Source: Paenibacillus wynnii
Lineage (GTDB): Bacteria; Bacillota; Bacilli; Paenibacillales; Paenibacillaceae
NCBI RefSeq assembly: GCF_000757885.1
Contig: NZ_JQCR01000003.1
Location: 682,001 to 746,000, forward strand
Length of the DNA stretch: 64,000 nucleotides
Reading direction: 5' to 3'
Part shown: positions 43,097 through 51,586 of the stretch, in pieces
How positions within the stretch are numbered: the stretch's first letter is position 1
Layout: the number at the start of each line of letters is the position of its first letter
Position numbers and translations under genes: made by a program
Notes under the pieces: model-generated
What the model was told of the DNA's origin: nothing
The model's input: only the letters and a program-made list of their open reading frames with translations
The model's database searches: none

Positions 43097-43134
43097 AAAC
43101 CCAGCTTGAGATCATTCAAAAGCTGGGTTTATTG
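43097..43134 (+). terminator. Hairpin, probable terminator
   Basis: AAACCCAGCTT pairs perfectly with AAGCTGGGTTT (11 bp), followed by only a short T-rich run (TTTATTGAT). Confidence 0.6.
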
Positions 43135-43162
43135 ATATTAAAAACTCCAAGGAGAAATTGAA

Positions 43163-43207
43163 ATGAAAGCCAATGTATTTTTGAAAAAAGGAGATGGATT
43201 CAGTTGA
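43163..43207 (+). CDS. Possible 14-codon leader cistron overlapping the DinB gene start
   Basis: ATG at 43163 lies behind AAGGAG and encodes MKANVFLKKGDGFS, ending at TGA 43205, which overlaps the TTG start of the next gene. The AAAAAAGGAG inside it serves the downstream start. It could couple translation, or be chance. Confidence 0.3.
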   Translation: MKANVFLKKGDGFS

Positions 43208-43728
43208 ACGCAGATACTACACTGGAATATTTCCGTACGGTTTCGATGCATCGAATGGTCGATCATTATCTTCCTAAGTTCATAACATGTCTGGAAAGCT
43301 TAGATACCCGGATCATTTGGGCCTGTAAGGATGATGAGGTGGGTATGAATAGTATTGGCGGGATTACTTTTCATGTTATCGAACAAGTTAAAAGGCACAC
43401 ATTAAGATTATCCAATCCGGATTTGACGTACGCTAAGGGAATCGAAGATTATTTCCCTAGTATGAATGAGGAGAAAGATCAACTCATTTCAGAACTTAAA
43501 TTAACCTTCAGTCACTTTCAGGCTACGTTGGAGTCGGTAGATCAGGATCATATCGATTTATATAATCTTTATCATTTGGTTGAACACACGAGCTATCACT
43601 TAGGTCAAATCATAGACAGGGCTCAGAGACTGACAGGTGCTAAATATCAATTTGTACAGAATGGAATTAATGAGAAAAAATTAAGGGCCTTAGTTGAGAG
43701 TAAAAGAGCTAATGTCGGCTTCTACTAA
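43204..43728 (+). CDS. DinB family protein
   Basis: This 174-residue protein has the DinB metal-ligand pattern: GGITFHVIEQVKRH (about residue 57) and YHLVEHTSYHLGQII (about 128-142). It starts with TTG, with AAAAGGAG upstream. The next gene follows directly at 43729, suggesting co-expression with a methyltransferase. Function unknown. Confidence 0.78.
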   Translation: MNADTTLEYFRTVSMHRMVDHYLPKFITCLESLDTRIIWACKDDEVGMNSIGGITFHVIEQVKRHTLRLSNPDLTYAKGIEDYFPSMNEEKDQLISELKLTFSHFQATLESVDQDHIDLYNLYHLVEHTSYHLGQIIDRAQRLTGAKYQFVQNGINEKKLRALVESKRANVGFY

Positions 43729-44472
43729 ATGATGAATCCAATGACTCGTGATAAGGCTCTGAAATATGCTAAATATCGATTACCCTATTCAACAGAGGCG
43801 AGTGAGTTTGTCATTCAGACAGCCATTGTAGGCCAAGGAGTAGTTGCAGATATTGGTGCAGGAAGCGGAATTTTGACGCAGCATTTTGTGGGAAAGGTAA
43901 GAAAAGTATTTGCTGTAGAACCTGAACTTGAAATGCTCAGGATAGCACAAGAATTATTAGGAGAGAGACAAGATATAGAATACATAGCTGGGGTAGCTGA
44001 GGACACAAAACTGCTCGATAAATCGGTTGATTTAATTGTAGCAGCAAATGCATATCATAGGTTTCCCCCTGAGAGCACCATTGAAGAATTTAAAAGAATA
44101 CTTAAACCTGGTGGAATGTTAGCTATTTTTTCATATCAGGATGACTTTAATTTTATAAGAGACACCATGCATGTCAGCAACATTGAACAATATATTCAAC
44201 GATTAACCGCGACAAGGCATAGTGAGCCGGTAGAATATTTTTATGGGGATTCAGCACCGAGCAGATTTTTATTTAAACAAGAGCATCAAGAGGGATGGAA
44301 TGAGTATTGGGGAGCGGTTATCTCCAGTATGGAATCACCAGATGAAAGAGAAGATTGGTTCGTTGCCTTTCAGGATGCACATAAACAACGGTTTAACGAT
44401 ATCGCAAAAGACGGTGTAATCTCGATAAAATACAGTACAGAGGTTTGGTTAGGTCAACCCAAATACAAGTAA
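43729..44472 (+). CDS. Class I SAM-dependent methyltransferase
   Basis: The 247-residue protein has the SAM motif VADIGAGSGILTQHF (about residues 35-49), acidic motif II AVEPELEML and the later VDLIVAANAYHRF, FKRILKPGGMLAIF. These match ubiE-like small-molecule methyltransferases, here with unknown substrate. The start ATGATG follows the previous stop directly, with no clear ribosome site, suggesting translational coupling. Confidence 0.83.
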   Translation: MMNPMTRDKALKYAKYRLPYSTEASEFVIQTAIVGQGVVADIGAGSGILTQHFVGKVRKVFAVEPELEMLRIAQELLGERQDIEYIAGVAEDTKLLDKSVDLIVAANAYHRFPPESTIEEFKRILKPGGMLAIFSYQDDFNFIRDTMHVSNIEQYIQRLTATRHSEPVEYFYGDSAPSRFLFKQEHQEGWNEYWGAVISSMESPDEREDWFVAFQDAHKQRFNDIAKDGVISIKYSTEVWLGQPKYK

Positions 44473-44485
44473 GGAGGCTACATGA

Positions 44486-45028
44486 ATGATTTATGTCGTA
44501 AGACATGGGGAAACCGATTTGAACAAAGAAGGCAGACTTCAAGGAAGGCAAGGGATGCCTTTAAATGAGAATGGAATTAGGCAAGCCGAGTGCTTACGAG
44601 ACAAACTCTCAGAGATTAAATTTGACTATGTATATTCTTCTCCACAAGAAAGAGCAGTTCAAACAGCTGAAATAGTTACAGGTATCCAAGCTTCAATTGA
44701 TCTACGGCTGGATGTGTATGATTTAGGTGAAGCTGACGGTTTGAAAAAAAGCGATGTAAAGTGGAGTGGAGTCATACCGGATGGTCGAGTTTATAAAGGC
44801 GTTGAAGAGATCCATAGCTTTATTAAAAGGGTATCAGAATTTATGCATGAGCTTGAGGATAAAGCTGATGTGAGAGATGTAAATATTTTAGTATCGGGTC
44901 ATAGATGTACTACAGGCTGTATTGGTGGGTATTTTAAAGGGTTACCTGAAGACGGGGATATTCTGAGATTCTCATCTGAAAACGGAGATTATCGGGAGTA
45001 TAATTTCAATTCGTCTGCTGACCTATAG
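44486..45028 (+). CDS. Histidine phosphatase family protein
   Basis: The 180-residue protein has VVRHGETDLNKEGRLQGRQ, YSSPQERAVQTAE and a second catalytic His in VSGHRCTTG. This is the phosphoglycerate-mutase-like (GpmB/CobC-type) branch. Substrate unknown. AAGGAGG lies eight bases before the ATG. Confidence 0.87.
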   Translation: MIYVVRHGETDLNKEGRLQGRQGMPLNENGIRQAECLRDKLSEIKFDYVYSSPQERAVQTAEIVTGIQASIDLRLDVYDLGEADGLKKSDVKWSGVIPDGRVYKGVEEIHSFIKRVSEFMHELEDKADVRDVNILVSGHRCTTGCIGGYFKGLPEDGDILRFSSENGDYREYNFNSSADL

Positions 45029-45042
45029 AAGGGAATGATTGA

Positions 45043-45540
45043 ATGCAGCCTCATATTAATCAAGAGGATCTACATAAAGATAACCTTAGTTGGTTATGCA
45101 TTGAACCCGTATTAATCTCAGTCCGTGGGAAAAGTTTAGATATTAAATCTGAGGTATATAATCAATTAAATGAGGGACAAAGAGCATTATATTTGTTTTA
45201 TGCATTTCATAATCATGTTAAATCGAATGTTGAATTGTATTGGTTTGCTGCTTACTTTATGAATGAACTCAAGGCTTGGAGAGGTTTGAAAGAAGGAATA
45301 GCTTTTTTCAAGGATAACGAAATGTTGATGTTAATGGAGGAATTGGAAACCATAATCGAGGATAAAAACAGAGATATTAACGGCTTATGGAGAGAGGCAT
45401 CCCCCTCTGATTTAGAAAAGGATATGAACTTATCCGATTCAATAAATCAGATTTACAGTGAATACCAAGTTAATGTGCAGCAAACCATTGAAGCGATGAA
45501 CTCGTATATTAGAAACAATGAAGAAGACTTTATTATTTAG
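45043..45540 (+). CDS. Hypothetical acidic protein
   Basis: A 165-residue helical acidic protein (FYAFHNHVKSNVELYWFAAYF in its centre). I do not recognise its family. GGGAATG is a weak ribosome site; it follows the phosphatase gene by 14 bases. Confidence 0.55.
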   Translation: MQPHINQEDLHKDNLSWLCIEPVLISVRGKSLDIKSEVYNQLNEGQRALYLFYAFHNHVKSNVELYWFAAYFMNELKAWRGLKEGIAFFKDNEMLMLMEELETIIEDKNRDINGLWREASPSDLEKDMNLSDSINQIYSEYQVNVQQTIEAMNSYIRNNEEDFII

Positions 45541-45576
45541 TCAAAATGAACATCACTTTCAAAGGTAGGTGTATTT

Positions 45577-46203
45577 ATGTTCACCCATGAGCCAAACTAC
45601 TATAAAGTGAATAAAGGAACTGTTATTTTTCTAAATGGCACCTCAAGTTCAGGGAAAACCAGTATTTCCAAGGAATTAATAAGAATACTAGAAGAAGATT
45701 TCATGTATCTTTCAGTCGATCATGCAATATCTGGTGTAAACGACATGTTGATGAATATGTTTGGTGAGCACATCACAAGAGAAGAAATAAGAAGGATTGA
45801 AGATGAAGAAATCATAGAAAAACCAGTAATATCACTATTTCATCATTATATTTTAGCGTTTTCAATGGCCGGCAAAAATATAATAGTTGATCATGTATTA
45901 GTTGATTCCAAATGGTTGGAAGAATGTGTTCAGTTATTATCCGATACCCGAACATTCTTGATCGGGGTTCACTGCCCAATTAATGAATTGGAACGCCGGG
46001 AAAGGGACAGAGGAGACAGACCAATAGGTTTAGCTAGCGCGCAATTCACAATTGTACATGAGAATTTCCAGTATGACCTTGAAGTAAATACGCATATGAA
46101 TTCAGTATCGGAATGTGCAGTTACCATCAGAGATTTTATCAAAACTAACGAACCGAGTGTTCTCCAAACTTTCCATACAGAAGCAAAGGAGCCGAGTCAA
46201 TGA
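45577..46203 (+). CDS. Chloramphenicol-phosphotransferase-like P-loop kinase
   Basis: The 208-residue protein has a Walker A FLNGTSSSGKTSISKEL, SVDHAISGVNDML, and a central IIVDHVLVDSKWLEEC, matching the CPT-like family (PF07931-type). It is not evidence of chloramphenicol modification; family members in Firmicutes are mostly uncharacterised. Its stop overlaps the next P-loop gene. Confidence 0.8.
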   Translation: MFTHEPNYYKVNKGTVIFLNGTSSSGKTSISKELIRILEEDFMYLSVDHAISGVNDMLMNMFGEHITREEIRRIEDEEIIEKPVISLFHHYILAFSMAGKNIIVDHVLVDSKWLEECVQLLSDTRTFLIGVHCPINELERRERDRGDRPIGLASAQFTIVHENFQYDLEVNTHMNSVSECAVTIRDFIKTNEPSVLQTFHTEAKEPSQ

Positions 46204-46729
46204 ATCGAGTACTAGTTCTAGGTTCAGCAGGGTCGGGGAAGTCAACACTTTCTCAGCAACTGGGTGAGATATTTAAGCTCCCGGTTATCCATTTAGACAA
46301 GTATTATTGGAAGCCAATTGGGAACCTACCCCGAATGAAGAATGGGACAAACGGGTCGAATATTTTACAATGCAAGAACATTGGATCATCGATGGAAATT
46401 ACTCAAGAACTCTGGATAAAAGACTTGAGAGAGCGGATTTGATCATTTTTTTAGATATGTCAAAATGGCTTTGTCTCTATCGAATACTAAAAAGAAGAAT
46501 GATGTACCATAAGAAAACTAGACCCGACATGAATGAGGAATGCCCAGAAAAAATCGATTTTGAGTTCATAAAATGGGTTTGGAATTATAAGAAGCGAAGT
46601 AGAATGAAAACACTAAATAAGCTTGAAAAAGTAAAAAACCAAAAAGAAGTAATCATCGTAAAAAACCGAAAACAGGCAGCAGAATTGATAGTTAAACTAG
46701 AACGAATCGAGGGAGAGTTGATTATATGA
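46200..46729 (+). pseudogene. P-loop nucleotide kinase (FlaR/adenylate-kinase-like) with one frameshift
   Basis: The 5' part from ATG 46200 holds the Walker A motif LGSAGSGKSTLSQQL and HLDKYYW. The 3' part, in another frame from about 46307, continues ANWEPTPNEEWDKRVEYFTM, IIDGNYSRTLDKRLERADLIIFLD to a normal end at 46729. A one-base change within 46300-46313 separates them. Joined, they make a ~175-residue topology-modulation-like kinase. Either a mutation or a sequencing error. Confidence 0.8.
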
Positions 46730-47229
46730 TTAGATTATGTGTAAGTGACGACAACGAAGTGATATATCATATTATCAATGATGCGGCAAAGGCCTATGAA
46801 GGTGTAATTCCTGAAGATCGGTATCATGAACCTTATATGAGTATGGACGAATTAGAACGTGAAATTAATGCGGGTGTAGTATTTTGGGGATATATGGATG
46901 CAGCAAATCAGCTAATAGGGGTCATGGGTATTCAGCCCAAAGGAGAAGTCTCCCTAATAAGACATGCTTATGTACGTACAAATGAAAGAAACAGTGGAAT
47001 TGGTAGTATATTGTTAAATCATATCATCACGATAACAGAGAAACCTATTTTAATCGGAACGTGGCAATCAGCAGTGTGGGCCATAAGATTTTATGAGAAG
47101 AATGGCTTTACACTTACAACGATAGAAGAAAAAGAGCGATTACTACAGAAATATTGGAGCATACCTGAAAGACAGATTGAGACTTCAGTAGTGCTAGGTG
47201 ATCGTAAATGGGCTGCTAACAAGCTGTAG
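46726..47229 (+). CDS. GNAT family N-acetyltransferase
   Basis: This 167-residue acetyltransferase contains IRHAYVRTNERNSGIGSILLN (acetyl-CoA loop about residues 85-100) and WAIRFYEKNGFTL. The ATGA start overlaps the previous stop. Substrate unknown. Confidence 0.84.
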   Translation: MIRLCVSDDNEVIYHIINDAAKAYEGVIPEDRYHEPYMSMDELEREINAGVVFWGYMDAANQLIGVMGIQPKGEVSLIRHAYVRTNERNSGIGSILLNHIITITEKPILIGTWQSAVWAIRFYEKNGFTLTTIEEKERLLQKYWSIPERQIETSVVLGDRKWAANKL

Positions 47230-47251
47230 CTAGGAGCATGAATTAAATCTT

Positions 47252-47677
47252 ATGTACCGAGCGGACTGGGAAATGAGTTTCGGAGACAGGAAGATTGATG
47301 CGATTTTATCTGAGCATGTATGGGAACATTTAACCTACGATGAAGGCGTACAGGCAGCAAGAATATGTAATTCATTTTTAAAAAAAGGCGGGTATATTCG
47401 TTGTGCCGTTCCTGATGGATATTTTCGTAACGACTGGTATCAGAATATCGTTCAAATAGGCGGACCTGGACCCAAAGATCATCCGGCAGCAAGTCATAAG
47501 ATTGTACATAACTATAAGACAATTTCTCAAATGTTTGAGGAGGCTGGCTTCCGAGTAAAATTACTGGAATATTGCGACGAGTCCGGAGAATTTCATTTTC
47601 AAGAAAGGGATCCAGAGAAAGGTTATATTTATCGCTCTTATCGGTATGATCATCGGAATTCGAATGAAAGCATTTAA
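47252..47677 (+). CDS. Methyltransferase-like protein, probably N-terminally truncated
   Basis: The 141-residue product matches the C-terminal part of a class I methyltransferase family (ILSEHVWEHLTYDEGVQAAR, FLKKGGYIRCAVPDGY, KIVHNYKTISQMFEEAGF). The N-terminal SAM-binding motif I is missing. TAGGAG lies about 17 bases upstream of the ATG. It may be a degenerate gene. Confidence 0.6.
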   Translation: MYRADWEMSFGDRKIDAILSEHVWEHLTYDEGVQAARICNSFLKKGGYIRCAVPDGYFRNDWYQNIVQIGGPGPKDHPAASHKIVHNYKTISQMFEEAGFRVKLLEYCDESGEFHFQERDPEKGYIYRSYRYDHRNSNESI

Positions 47678-47719
47678 ATGAATCAGTGCACTAATTAATA
47701 ATATAGGAGTGTTGCAGTA

Positions 47720-48604
47720 TTGAAACAATCAAAAGAAAAGTGTTATCAAGATTATTACGATTCTTACGCTGCCTGTCTTTCACTATGGCCTGTTCCACTT
47801 AAAACGATGAATGTATCAACAACATATGGTGAAACACATGTAATCATTAGTGGTTCAGAAAATAAGCCCCCATTAATTCTCTTACATGGTCTGGGTTTTA
47901 GTTCAACTATGTGGTATCCCAATATTGAAGGACTGAGTGCAGAATTTTGTACGTATTGTATTGATATCATTGGGGACGCCAACAAAAGTCTTTCCAGTAG
48001 AAAGCCCACGGATAGAAGGGAATATTCGCAATGGTTACTAGAAGTTATCAAAGGGCTTCATTTAGAGAAACCCAATATTGCAGGATTGTCATATGGAGGT
48101 TTTATATCTCTTAATTTCGCGTACCACTTTCCTGAATATGTTAACAAGGTTATTTTACTTTGTCCTGCTGCAACTTTTAAACCCTTTAGGTTGCAATTTT
48201 TTCTAAGAATTTTTTCCCTATTGTTATTTTCTAAAGGAAAGGTCCTTCAAAAATTTATGAATTGGATGTTTGGGGGGAGGTATCATTTAGACCCTTTATT
48301 TATTCAACAATTTGAAGCAGGGATAAATCTAAGACGCGCATTGAAAATAAAAGGAAAAAAAAGGAAATTGGGATCATCATGGCCAAGTGTTCTACCTAAT
48401 GATGAATTACAAGAAATAAAACCTAGTGTTTTATTACTTGTGGGGGACAAAGAAGCGATATACGATCCGAGAAAAGTACTCGCTAGGGCAACGAAATATA
48501 TCCCAAGAATTCAGGCTGTTTTAATACCGAATGTAGGGCATGGAATGTCAATGGAACAACCTGAACTTATAAACACTTACATAATGAATTTTTTAAATAC
48601 CTAA
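47720..48604 (+). CDS. Alpha/beta hydrolase
   Basis: The 294-residue protein has the oxyanion motif LLHGLGFSS, nucleophile elbow GLSYGG (about residues 122-127), catalytic Asp region LLVGDKEAIYDP and His in PNVGHGMSME. Carboxylesterase, lipase or related activity is possible. TTG start at 47720; ATAGGAG lies 10 bases upstream. Confidence 0.86.
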   Translation: MKQSKEKCYQDYYDSYAACLSLWPVPLKTMNVSTTYGETHVIISGSENKPPLILLHGLGFSSTMWYPNIEGLSAEFCTYCIDIIGDANKSLSSRKPTDRREYSQWLLEVIKGLHLEKPNIAGLSYGGFISLNFAYHFPEYVNKVILLCPAATFKPFRLQFFLRIFSLLLFSKGKVLQKFMNWMFGGRYHLDPLFIQQFEAGINLRRALKIKGKKRKLGSSWPSVLPNDELQEIKPSVLLLVGDKEAIYDPRKVLARATKYIPRIQAVLIPNVGHGMSMEQPELINTYIMNFLNT

Positions 48605-48611
48605 ATGGAAA

Positions 48612-48930
48612 TGATCATCAAGAGGACCTCATAAAGGTAAATGAGATTTGCCAGGCGGCACTATTGAATTTGGAGAAGAGCCATATGAAACACTTCAAAG
48701 AGAGTTTTTAGAAGAAACAGGGATAGCTGATATTGAAGGAACTCACAGAATCGCAAAATCTTATACCCCCATATGCCCCTACAAAGATAATCAGTTAGAG
48801 GAAATGCATCGCCGAATTCTTGTAATTAAGGCCTTCTGAGTCCGTCATAGATAAGGAATTCAGGTAAATGGAGCAAATAGCGTCTGCTGGGTCCGTTTAG
48901 CTTATGCGTTTATCTTGAGATCTGTAGCAT
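48612..48930 (+). pseudogene. Truncated Nudix hydrolase with a nonsense codon
   Basis: RGPHKGK, then TGA in the position of the conserved Trp (normally KWDLPGG), then DLPGGTIEFGEEPYETLQRE and FLEETG: a Nudix box interrupted just before its start. The N-terminal third is absent. A second stop at 48837 precedes NGANSVCWVRLAYA, which fits the usual downstream part. Confidence 0.7.
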
Positions 48931-48976
48931 GTTGAAATACTTTAGAAATCTTAAGGCTTAAAGGTGGATAGAACCC

Positions 48977-49235
48977 TTGGATATTGATGTACGTAATACA
49001 TCTATTTCTGAAAAAAACCTATTCCTGAGGCTTTATAACGTCTTTCCCGATTTTGAAAATTACTGGCTGGGGAAGAGTTGTCATCAACCTTTTTTAATAT
49101 TGGGGATTACATCAATTGGATCGAAATAAGCCTGCTCAGATATTCTGGACACAAGTGATTAATGAATATACAGGTGGGGATTATTGTGAAAGAAACGAAT
49201 GTGGCCGGAAATATCAATCCTTTCACAGTAAATAA
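48977..49235 (+). pseudogene. Decayed GNAT acetyltransferase
   Basis: The first frame gives DIDVRNTSISEKNLFLRLYN and VFPDFENYWLGKS. The other frame gives DRNKPAQIFWTQVINEYTGG, typical of a GNAT C-terminus with NxPAQxFW. Most of the acetyl-CoA-binding domain is lost between them. No start or intact frame remains. This occupies much of the otherwise empty 48931-49300 interval. Confidence 0.6.
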
Positions 49236-49300
49236 AGGATATCCCTTATTATGGGTTAAGTGGTATATTTGTTGTAAGGCATTTTAGTGCAGGGGGGACC

Positions 49301-49576
49301 ATGAAGAAGAAAACGAAAATCTTTTTGATCATAGTCGGTTTGTTTCTTATCTATGTTTTGTTTTTCCCGATGCCATCTCCTGAAATGGCCGTTAGGAAAT
49401 ATCTATTAATCACAAACCCCGTGGTTGCATTAACCGGTAAAGTGGACGAAGGTAAAGTGAATAATGACCCTAAGTATGGGGACTTATACTTTGTATATGA
49501 AGTGGAGAAACCATTTATCTATGTGAAAAAGAACGCAATGGGTTGGTCAGTTACATCAAGTGGCACGGGTCCATAA
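49301..49576 (+). CDS. Hypothetical membrane-anchored protein
   Basis: A 91-residue protein with an N-terminal transmembrane helix (KIFLIIVGLFLIYVLFF) and an extracytoplasmic tail. GGGGGGACC is near the ATG. Family unknown. Confidence 0.6.
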   Translation: MKKKTKIFLIIVGLFLIYVLFFPMPSPEMAVRKYLLITNPVVALTGKVDEGKVNNDPKYGDLYFVYEVEKPFIYVKKNAMGWSVTSSGTGP

Positions 49577-49618
49577 TATAGTGTGACTTGGATGCCGAAA
49601 TCAAGGAGGAAATTAAGA

Positions 49619-49876
49619 ATGATTTTATTAAAACTGCCTAAAGAGATAAAGGATGAAATGATTAACAACGTGAAGAATTACTTCGAGGAAGAAAGAGCCG
49701 AGACGATAGGTGATTTAGGTGCTGAACAATTTATTGATTTTATGATAAAAGAGCTCGGACCTCATATTTACAACAAGGCAATAACAGACGCCCGCTTGCT
49801 GATCCAAGAAAAAACCAGTCAAATCGAAGACGAATTATATTCTCTGGAAAAACCGGTTCGTAACCGCAAGGGGTAG
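49619..49876 (+). CDS. DUF2164 family protein
   Basis: The 85-residue protein has LPKEIKDEMINNVKNYFEEE, GDLGAEQFIDFM, and IYNKAITDAR, the DUF2164 pattern. Function unknown. The ATG at 49619 lies behind AAGGAGGAAA; the in-frame GTG at 49583 is upstream of that site. Confidence 0.8.
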   Translation: MILLKLPKEIKDEMINNVKNYFEEERAETIGDLGAEQFIDFMIKELGPHIYNKAITDARLLIQEKTSQIEDELYSLEKPVRNRKG

Positions 49877-49880
49877 CTCG

Positions 49881-50330
49881 ATGGGAAAGCTGAAAACCAA
49901 ATCTCTAAATAATAGAAATTTAGTATTTTTATTAATCATTGGATTTCTAATTCTAACATTCACAGGATTAATTAAATGGCTACCCTCTCAATCTGAACGA
50001 ACACCTGATCAGGTAATCCATGATTTTATGACAGCTATTATAGAGAGAGATATAAATACAGGGGTCTCTTTAATGTTTCAGGGCTGCACTAAAACATCAG
50101 ATGAGAAAATAAAAGATTTTGAAAATAACTTAGTGGAACACCCTATCCATTCTTACCAAATCCTATCTAGTACAAAAATAAAGAATGATAATGTTCAGTA
50201 TGTAGTTAGGCTGAATGGGGAAACAAACCTTGAATACAATGTATTTAGAGTTAAAGGAACGTGGTTGTTATCCTACGAGCGCCTTGGAGAGAATCCTAAC
50301 CAATTCATTCGCAAAGGCTGTGAAAAATGA
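49881..50330 (+). CDS. Hypothetical membrane-anchored protein
   Basis: A 149-residue protein with one N-terminal transmembrane helix and an exported domain (VIHDFMTAIIERDINTGVSLM), which resembles NTF2-like lipoprotein-type domains. Overlaps the next gene by four bases. Function unknown. Confidence 0.62.
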   Translation: MGKLKTKSLNNRNLVFLLIIGFLILTFTGLIKWLPSQSERTPDQVIHDFMTAIIERDINTGVSLMFQGCTKTSDEKIKDFENNLVEHPIHSYQILSSTKIKNDNVQYVVRLNGETNLEYNVFRVKGTWLLSYERLGENPNQFIRKGCEK

Positions 50331-50713
50331 TTAATCCCAATCAAAATAATGGTTTTTTTGATTTTATTAGTGAGCTGCCGTTAATCTTTATCTTATTTGG
50401 AGGAGTAATATTTACCTTAGTCTTTGGAACGTTCGCATATGTCATCATAAAGGGGTTAAGTAGTTACTTCTCTAATAATGCTGCTGAAATTACAAGACAG
50501 AGAAGTACAATTGTAGACAAGAGATCTGAAGTTTGGGGAGGGTCGGGGGATTCGAGTGCAAATACTAGCCACTTTATTACTTTTGAATTCGAAGATCATA
50601 CCCGTAAAGAGCTGCAAGTGCGTTCCGACCAATATGGATTGATAACTGTTGGTGACCAAGGAGAACTGATCTATCAAGGCACCAGATTTAAAGAATTTAT
50701 AAGGCAATATTAA
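50327..50713 (+). CDS. DUF2500-like membrane protein
   Basis: The 128-residue product has one transmembrane helix and a cytosolic or outer beta-domain with VDKRSEVWGGSGDSSANTSH and FITFEFEDHTRKELQV and LITVGDQGELIYQGTRF. That matches DUF2500. Function unknown. Confidence 0.78.
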   Translation: MINPNQNNGFFDFISELPLIFILFGGVIFTLVFGTFAYVIIKGLSSYFSNNAAEITRQRSTIVDKRSEVWGGSGDSSANTSHFITFEFEDHTRKELQVRSDQYGLITVGDQGELIYQGTRFKEFIRQY

Positions 50714-50745
50714 CAAGAATCCCATGAGAATGGAGTTATTTTTAA

Positions 50746-51243
50746 ATGAAAAAAACATTAAAACAATATTTACCCAGTATAATCCTTGCCGTGATATTAT
50801 CACTTTTCATCAGAACCTATGTGGCAGAAGCCATGAAAGTACCTACAGGGTCCATGATACCCACTATTGAAATCAATGATCGCCTATTTGTAGAAAAGTT
50901 AATGTGGATGACTAAGCTTGAACATAGCGATATTGTTGTTTTTCATTCTCCGGTAGAACCTAAAAAATATGTGAAGAGATTAATAGGTCTACCTGGAGAT
51001 TTTGTTGAGATTAAGGACGGGGTATTATATCGGAATCAAGAGCTTATAGAAGAACCCTATATCAAAGACAAAATGAATTATAATTACGGGCCCGTAACCG
51101 TGCCTGAGGACCAGTACTTCTTTTTAGGTGACAATCGCAACGAAAGCTTCGACTCTCATTTATGGCCCAATCCTTTTGTGAAAAAAGATAAAATAATCGG
51201 TAAAGTATGGTTTGAAATTCCTACACATTTGTTTGGAGAGTGA
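50746..51243 (+). CDS. lepB: Signal peptidase I
   Basis: This 165-residue type I signal peptidase cleaves Sec/Tat signal peptides at the outer face of the membrane. It has one N-terminal transmembrane helix, catalytic Ser36 in PTGSMIPT and Lys77 in KKYVKRLIGLPGD, then LYRNQELI and GDNRNESFDS. Length and layout match Bacillus SipS-type enzymes. Upstream there is no strong Shine-Dalgarno (AATGGAG lies 14 bases away). The lipoprotein-anchored relative at 34016-34468 is the second S26 protein in the window. Confidence 0.9.
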   Translation: MKKTLKQYLPSIILAVILSLFIRTYVAEAMKVPTGSMIPTIEINDRLFVEKLMWMTKLEHSDIVVFHSPVEPKKYVKRLIGLPGDFVEIKDGVLYRNQELIEEPYIKDKMNYNYGPVTVPEDQYFFLGDNRNESFDSHLWPNPFVKKDKIIGKVWFEIPTHLFGE

Positions 51244-51251
51244 AATTACCC

Positions 51252-51503
51252 ATGAGTAATATTGTTGATTTCTACAGTACATACGATGATGAATGCAAAA
51301 GTTGCAGATGCTACTAATTTGTCCGAATTTACAAGTGAAACCTTTGATGTGGTTCTGTGCCTTGGTCCTATGCATCACTTGATTGATCGTTTTCATGCCC
51401 CTGAAGAATTCGAGGTTTGGACAAAATACCATCTTAGAATATGCAGAGAGCCTTCCATTTTAGGAACGAGTAGCCATGCTTTATATGTGTGTAAAAAAAT
51501 ATA
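51252..51503 (+). pseudogene. Heavily deleted SAM methyltransferase
   Basis: Three separated blocks of one methyltransferase family are present: MSNIVDFYSTYDDE from ATG 51252, then in another frame ATNLSEFTSETFDVVLCLGP, and then EEFEVWTKYHLRICREPSIL with a normal C-terminus. The SAM-binding motif I region and the middle of the protein have been deleted. This is the last gene of the AT-rich tract. Confidence 0.8.
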
Positions 51504-51586
51504 GTTGCACGTTTATTACCCGGGTAAGCGCATAGAATGCTAAGATTTGAACTTTCTCGACAACATCGCTTGACCCCGAGGAAGAC

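Noticed and set aside
45577..46203. Chloramphenicol resistance by phosphorylation
   Set aside because: Only a CPT-like P-loop fold is visible; the active-site features of the Streptomyces enzyme could not be verified.
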